From UBA1140 sp964409295 (GTDB lineage Bacteria > Campylobacterota > Campylobacteria > Campylobacterales > Sulfurovaceae), in contig CAYPCV010000075.1 in assembly GCA_964409295.1 (NCBI GenBank), positions 1 through 16,657 on the forward strand: DNA of 16,657 nucleotides, in the 5' to 3' direction. The position numbers and the translations under genes were made by a program. The notes below the pieces were generated by a model, which saw only the letters and a program-made list of their open reading frames with translations, ran no database searches and was not told the origin of the DNA. Positions within the stretch are counted from its first letter, which is position 1; every line of letters starts with the position of its first letter. This document shows positions 13,577 to 16,657 of the stretch, one piece after another.

Positions 13577-14782
13577 ATGGCATTTATGCACTTCGATGAG
13601 TCGATAGAGATTGTAAACAGTATAGAGATTAAAAATTATAAAGCGTCAAAAAGATACTTAACCAATACATTGGGATATGTGTTGGCAGAGGATATTATAA
13701 CAGACCACAATTCGCCAGAGTTCCCAACATCGGCAATGGATGGTTATGCTATTAAACATGCCGATTTAAAGCTTGGACGATTAAAAATTTCAAGTATCAA
13801 TCCAGCAGGAGAAGATTTACACGATGAGGTAGAGCAGGGGTCTTGTATTAAAACATTTACAGGTTCACTTATGCCTCATGGAAGTGACACTTTAATTCCC
13901 ATAGAAAATGTGACTGTAGAGGGGAATGAGATTATTATTAATGAAGAAGTCCCTTTTGGTTTTTCGGTTCGAGCTATTGGAGAGAATTATGAAAAAGGTC
14001 AAAAACTTATTGCCAAAGGGACAAAAATAGATTTTGCAGATATTGGAGTGATGGCAAGTTTAAATGTAGTTTCTCCTTTGGTTTATGAAAAGCCAAGAGT
14101 AGCCATTTTATCAACAGGTTCAGAGCTTTTAGAGCTTGGAGAAGCACAAACCTCTGATGCACAGATACGAAGCTCTAACAACTATATTTTAGAGGCTTTG
14201 GTTAATAAATACGACAGTAAAGCAATTCAACTGGGATGTATTCTTGATGATAAAGAGACAATACTTAATGGCGTTAAGTCTGCACTAGAACAGAGTGATA
14301 TAGTTGTTACGACAGGTGGCGTAAGCGTTGGCGATTTTGATTTTGTAAAAGATGTTATTGTAGAGCTTGGTTGTGAAGTACTCTTTAAAGGAGTTCGAGT
14401 TAAACCAGGTCAACATATTATGGTTGCAAAAAAAGATGATAAATTTATTGTAGCTTTACCAGGGTTTGCTTACTCTTCAACCGTTACAGCTCTATTATAT
14501 GTTGTTCCATTGATTGCAAAACTACAAAAGGGTAAATGTTCATTGCGTTTAGTTGAAGCAACACTTCGTGACGAATTTAATAAAAGACAGAAGAAAGCAG
14601 AGTTTACAGCATGTAACTATAGTTTGGAAGATGGGCAATATTTTGTAGATTTTAAGGGTAAAAAAGCAGGTTCATCTGCAATTTTGACCAACATGTTAGG
14701 TTCTACAGCTCTTTTAGTAACTTCAGAAGAGGATAGCTCTAAAATTGTGGGCGATAGAGTTAAAATTTTACTTATTGATTAA
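13577..14782 (+). CDS. moeA: MoeA, molybdopterin molybdenumtransferase
   Basis: MoeA inserts molybdate into adenylylated molybdopterin. The protein has 401 residues, the usual length. PEFPTSAMDGYA (47-58) holds the conserved MDGYA, STGSELLE (179-186) and TTGGVSVGDFDFVKD (245-259) mark the central MoCF-binding domain, and the C-terminal beta domain begins near 330. VALPGFAYSS (292-301) stands where many MoeA proteins have LPGNPVS; I take it as a lineage variant. GG at 13566-13567 in AAAAAGGAAAA supports this ATG; a second ATG at 13586 is possible. It is 54 bp after moaE on the same strand, so moaD-moaE-moeA is probably one operon. Confidence 0.92.
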   Translation: MAFMHFDESIEIVNSIEIKNYKASKRYLTNTLGYVLAEDIITDHNSPEFPTSAMDGYAIKHADLKLGRLKISSINPAGEDLHDEVEQGSCIKTFTGSLMPHGSDTLIPIENVTVEGNEIIINEEVPFGFSVRAIGENYEKGQKLIAKGTKIDFADIGVMASLNVVSPLVYEKPRVAILSTGSELLELGEAQTSDAQIRSSNNYILEALVNKYDSKAIQLGCILDDKETILNGVKSALEQSDIVVTTGGVSVGDFDFVKDVIVELGCEVLFKGVRVKPGQHIMVAKKDDKFIVALPGFAYSSTVTALLYVVPLIAKLQKGKCSLRLVEATLRDEFNKRQKKAEFTACNYSLEDGQYFVDFKGKKAGSSAILTNMLGSTALLVTSEEDSSKIVGDRVKILLID

Positions 14783-14807
14783 TTTATAGCACTTGGTATT
14801 GCCTCTT

Positions 14808-14865
14808 TTAATTAAGTTAAAAACATGTCAAATTGTCATATAATTTAAAATAAGCAATTAATTAA
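14808..14865 (+). promoter_or_regulatory. Promoter of the S24 repressor gene with paired TTAATTAA palindromes
   Basis: TATAAT at 14839-14844 predicts a start near 14851. The 8-bp palindrome TTAATTAA occurs on both sides, at 14808-14815 and 14858-14865, exactly 50 bp apart. A direct repeat TGTCA-N3-TGTCA lies just before and into the -10 (14826-14838). Either pair could be the operator by which the repressor controls itself. The -10 is strong; the operator idea is a guess. Confidence 0.45.
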
Positions 14866-14874
14866 GGAGTCAAA

Positions 14875-15528
14875 ATGTATGATTTGAAAATGGTCATTAT
14901 AAAATTAAAAGATATTATTTCAGAAGAGAAAAATGTAAAAAAAGTATTTGATAAAGATGTTGCAGATGCTTTAGCCATACCTCAAACAACATTTGCAACA
15001 ATGAAAAAAAGAAATTCGATTCCATTTAAAGAGATAATGGAGTTTTGTGCCAATAAAAAATTAAGTATTAATTGGCTTTTTTTTGACCAAGCTATTGATA
15101 TGTTAGCAGAAGAGACCGATAAGTTTTTTCAAATTCACTACTTTTCAGATGTTCGTGCCAGTGCAGGTGGTGGAGCATTTACTTTTGATGAAAATTATGA
15201 AGTTCTAACAGTGGATAGAACTATTATGAATAATGTAATAACTTCTTCAAATCAAGAGATAGATGCGATTAATGTGGATGGAGAGTCGATGGAGCCTACA
15301 CTTCAAGATGGTTCAATCGTATTTATTGATAGAACACAAACTAATCTTTCAAAAGATGGTATCTATATCGCTTCTACTACAACAGGATTATTTATTAAAC
15401 GTATTCGACAAAGAGCTGATGGTATGGTTGAACTGATTTCTGATAATAAAGCCTATTCTCCTGAAATCATGTTGGCTGATGAAGTAAAAATAGTTGGTCG
15501 AGTTGTAGGAAATATCGAAAGTTTATAA
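14875..15528 (+). CDS. CI/LexA-like repressor with S24 peptidase domain
   Basis: This 217-residue transcription factor has an N-terminal CI-type DNA-binding domain (about 1-75; KDVADALAIPQTTFATMKKRNSIP is the helix-turn-helix region) and a C-terminal S24 (LexA/UmuD/CI) self-cleaving domain. The catalytic pair is S138 (GESMEPT) and K175 (FIKRI), 37 residues apart exactly as S119 and K156 in E. coli LexA. A97-G98 in RASAGGG is the probable cleavage site. All parts needed for RecA-triggered self-cleavage are therefore present. AAGGAG lies five bases before the ATG. No prophage genes are nearby, so it looks like a resident chromosomal regulator. Its targets are unknown. Confidence 0.85.
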   Translation: MYDLKMVIIKLKDIISEEKNVKKVFDKDVADALAIPQTTFATMKKRNSIPFKEIMEFCANKKLSINWLFFDQAIDMLAEETDKFFQIHYFSDVRASAGGGAFTFDENYEVLTVDRTIMNNVITSSNQEIDAINVDGESMEPTLQDGSIVFIDRTQTNLSKDGIYIASTTTGLFIKRIRQRADGMVELISDNKAYSPEIMLADEVKIVGRVVGNIESL

Positions 15529-15540
15529 TAAGAAAACTAG

Positions 15541-15546
15541 TATAAT
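15541..15546 (+). promoter_or_regulatory. -10 of the promoter for the small unknown gene and aroK
   Basis: A perfect TATAAT 13 bases after the repressor stop predicts a start near 15553, ahead of the 79-residue gene and aroK. No clear -35 is visible. Confidence 0.5.
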
Positions 15547-15580
15547 TCGAGGTTATTATTTAATTTTAAAAAGGTATAAA

Positions 15581-15820
15581 ATGGCAGAAAATGTAAAAAC
15601 TTTAAGTGAAAGAATTGATCGTATTTATAAAATAGCAAAAGATCACTTTGGAGAAGTTAGGTTTGTAGGTATTAAAAAACATACAAAAATTGGTTGGGTT
15701 GCCAAAATCCAGTTTGATGAGTTTGAATCATTGGTATCTGAAGGAAAAGATGCAGAAGATGCACTTAGAAACTTACGGAAACGTTTGAAGAAAATTATTG
15801 ACAGATACAATATGGTTTAA
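15581..15820 (+). CDS. Small conserved-looking protein of unknown function
   Basis: I do not recognise this 79-residue protein. It is charged and predicted to be soluble: an N-terminal helix (about 4-24), a beta hairpin-like middle (GEVRFVGIKKHTKIGWVAKIQF, about 24-45) and a lysine/arginine-rich C-terminal helix (RNLRKRLKKIIDRYN, about 63-77). There is no signal peptide, membrane helix or cysteine. AAAAAGG precedes the ATG at a good distance, and the coding pattern matches its neighbours, so it is a real gene. The stop is two bases before the aroK start, so the two are tightly coupled. The basic tail might contact nucleic acid, but nothing specific shows this. Confidence 0.7.
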   Translation: MAENVKTLSERIDRIYKIAKDHFGEVRFVGIKKHTKIGWVAKIQFDEFESLVSEGKDAEDALRNLRKRLKKIIDRYNMV

Positions 15821-15822
15821 TA

Positions 15823-16335
15823 ATGAAAAATAATATTATACTTATAGGCTTTATGGGAGTTGGGAAAGGTACAACTGCTAGAGCTTATGCCAAAAAATAT
15901 GGTACTTTTATTATTGATACAGATGATTTAATTGAATCAAAAGAGAACAGAAAGATAAAGACTATTTTTAAAGAAGATAATGAAAAATATTTTCGTCACT
16001 GCGAACAACAATGTGCCGATTGGATTGAATTGTCCGTAAGTAACTCCTTTATCTCATGTGGAGGTGGTTTCTATAAAGTTTCAAATTTAAAAAAATTGGG
16101 AACAGTAGTTTTATTAGATGCTTCTTATGAGTGGATATTCAATAGACTTTCCACAGCAGAAAATTCAAAAGCTAAATTAAGAAAGCGACCACTCTTCTCT
16201 GAACCAGAAAAAGCAAAGATGCTTTATGATGAACGAAAAAAAGATTATAAAGAAGTTGCTGATGTAGTGATTAATGTTGAAGATAAAAGTATAAAGAATA
16301 TTATTAAAGAGATACATAAAAGAGTAGCTTCATAA
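15823..16335 (+). CDS. aroK: Shikimate kinase
   Basis: AroK phosphorylates shikimate with ATP on the route to chorismate, which also feeds MqnA. The 170-residue protein has the P-loop GFMGVGKGT (9-17), shikimate-binding DTD (32-34), FRHCE (57-61; R58), the GGG of the shikimate site (80-82) and a lid segment with R122 near KLRKRPLF. The residue after the P-loop lysine is Gly (G16) rather than the usual Ser/Thr. The gene starts two bases after the small unknown gene. The C-terminus is complete. A gluconate kinase-like relative is unlikely given the DTD and GGG motifs. Confidence 0.88.
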   Translation: MKNNIILIGFMGVGKGTTARAYAKKYGTFIIDTDDLIESKENRKIKTIFKEDNEKYFRHCEQQCADWIELSVSNSFISCGGGFYKVSNLKKLGTVVLLDASYEWIFNRLSTAENSKAKLRKRPLFSEPEKAKMLYDERKKDYKEVADVVINVEDKSIKNIIKEIHKRVAS

Positions 16336-16342
16336 AAAAATG

Positions 16343-16366
16343 CACTGTGTAGACTTCTATATAGTG
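16343..16366. terminator. Hairpin after aroK
   Basis: CACTGTGTAGA (16343-16353) pairs with TCTATATAGTG (16356-16366), including two G-T pairs, around a very short loop. There is no T-run after it on the plus strand, but an A-run before it (16334-16340) would give a T-run on the minus strand. It may separate aroK from the rRNA promoter. Confidence 0.35.
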
Positions 16367-16393
16367 TAAGCAAAGTATAGAAAAGAAAAAAAA

Positions 16394-16415
16394 TCCACAA
16401 ATTTTCCACAAATTT
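16394..16415 (+). repeat. Perfect 11-bp tandem repeat upstream of the rRNA promoter
   Basis: TCCACAAATTT occurs twice back to back (16394-16404, 16405-16415). Relative to the predicted start (16461) this is -67 to -46, where UP elements or activators bind. The 11-bp period is about one helical turn, so both copies face the same side of the DNA. Confidence 0.7.
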
Positions 16416-16425
16416 CGGAAAACCC

Positions 16426-16454
16426 TTGACAAGAGAAGATGATTTGTCTATAAT
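16426..16454 (+). promoter_or_regulatory. Consensus sigma70 promoter of an rRNA operon
   Basis: TTGACA (16426-16431) and TATAAT (16449-16454) are both perfect consensus with an optimal 17-bp spacer, the strongest promoter in the window. The bases after the -10, ACGCGTCC, are GC-rich, which is typical of rRNA promoters under stringent (ppGpp) control. The predicted start is 16461-16462. boxA downstream supports the rRNA assignment. Confidence 0.85.
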
Positions 16455-16460
16455 ACGCGT

Positions 16461-16657
16461 CCAAGAACATTGGGGACGACTTAAAGTTTAAGTCAGCGAG
16501 TTCAAGATGTTTTTAGAGTGGTCTTTAACAACCGAATATAAGTAAACAAAAAATCAACGTCTATTTGAGTTTTTTTCGATGTTTTTAATAAAAAACACGA
16601 CAAAAAGAAAAGCTTAATATAGAAATTATTTTAATTAAGTGATTCTTTGAAATAGGT
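16461..16657 (+). other. rRNA operon leader (5' external region), 16S gene beyond the window
   Basis: This leader has no open frame. It holds a palindrome GACTTAAAGTTTAAGTC (16478-16494), a boxA antitermination site (16519-16531) and an A/T-rich hairpin (16576-16600) in which GTTTTT pairs with AAAAAC and the stem extends with one bulged A. Such hairpins can mark processing sites. The usual 16S 5' start is not reached by 16657. Confidence 0.7.
16519..16531 (+). promoter_or_regulatory. boxA antitermination site
   Basis: TGGTCTTTAACAA matches the E. coli rrn leader boxA TGCTCTTTAACAA at 12 of 13 positions. boxA in the transcript binds NusB/NusE so that polymerase ignores early termination signals in the rRNA genes. 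Its place about 58 bases after the predicted start fits this role. Confidence 0.75.

Noticed and set aside
16394..16415. DnaA boxes marking a replication origin
   Set aside because: TCCACAAAT only partly matches TTATCCACA. There is no dnaA/dnaN neighbourhood or unwinding region, and the repeat sits in the upstream region of an rRNA promoter.

Overview
The window is AT-rich and reads as a chromosomal segment of a Campylobacterota (epsilonproteobacterial) denitrifier. The evidence is a clade II-type nos gene order known from Wolinella succinogenes (nosB-nosD-nosG-nosC1-nosC2-nosH), a CetB/Aer-type PAS protein, MqnA of the futalosine menaquinone pathway, and an rRNA leader at the right edge. I cannot resolve the genus. 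No tRNA, CRISPR array or intact transposase gene is visible.

Layout. 1-984: the 3' part of an outer-membrane porin gene, followed by a terminator hairpin. 1100-6081: two nos transcription units, nosBD and nosG-C1-C2-H. Each starts with an FNR-type TTGAT-N4-ATCAN box centred 41.5 bp before the start site predicted from its -10. NosG and NosH are NapG/NapH-type iron-sulfur proteins and NosC1/NosC2 are single-haem c cytochromes; together they are thought to carry electrons from menaquinol to N2O reductase. nosZ and nosF/Y/L are not in the window. A single-domain PAS protein (6129-6653) follows nosH. 6654-6762: a convergent junction with a long inverted repeat. 6763-9877 (minus strand): dgkA, a YceB-type lipoprotein gene and the septal transpeptidase gene ftsI. 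An approximately 270-nt transposase-less IS200/IS605-like element sits between the lipoprotein gene and ftsI. 9970-12104: ftsW-murG, divergent from ftsI. 12122-12775 (minus): mqnA. 12865-14782: moaD-moaE-moeA for molybdenum cofactor synthesis. 14875-16335: a LexA/CI-like S24 repressor, a small unknown gene and aroK. 16336-16657: a consensus sigma70 promoter, boxA and leader of an rRNA operon whose 16S gene should begin just beyond the window.

How the parts fit: respiration (nos genes, menaquinone step, molybdenum cofactor probably for nitrate reductase) alternates with cell-envelope and division genes. The least ordinary parts are the non-autonomous IS605-like element, which appears to supply the last codons and stop of ftsI and keeps IS608-like cleavage and guide tetranucleotides; the twin class II FNR-type promoters; two REP-like GTAG hairpins inside nos-region gaps; the 16-bp inverted repeat after the PAS gene; and an 11-bp tandem repeat just upstream of the rRNA promoter.
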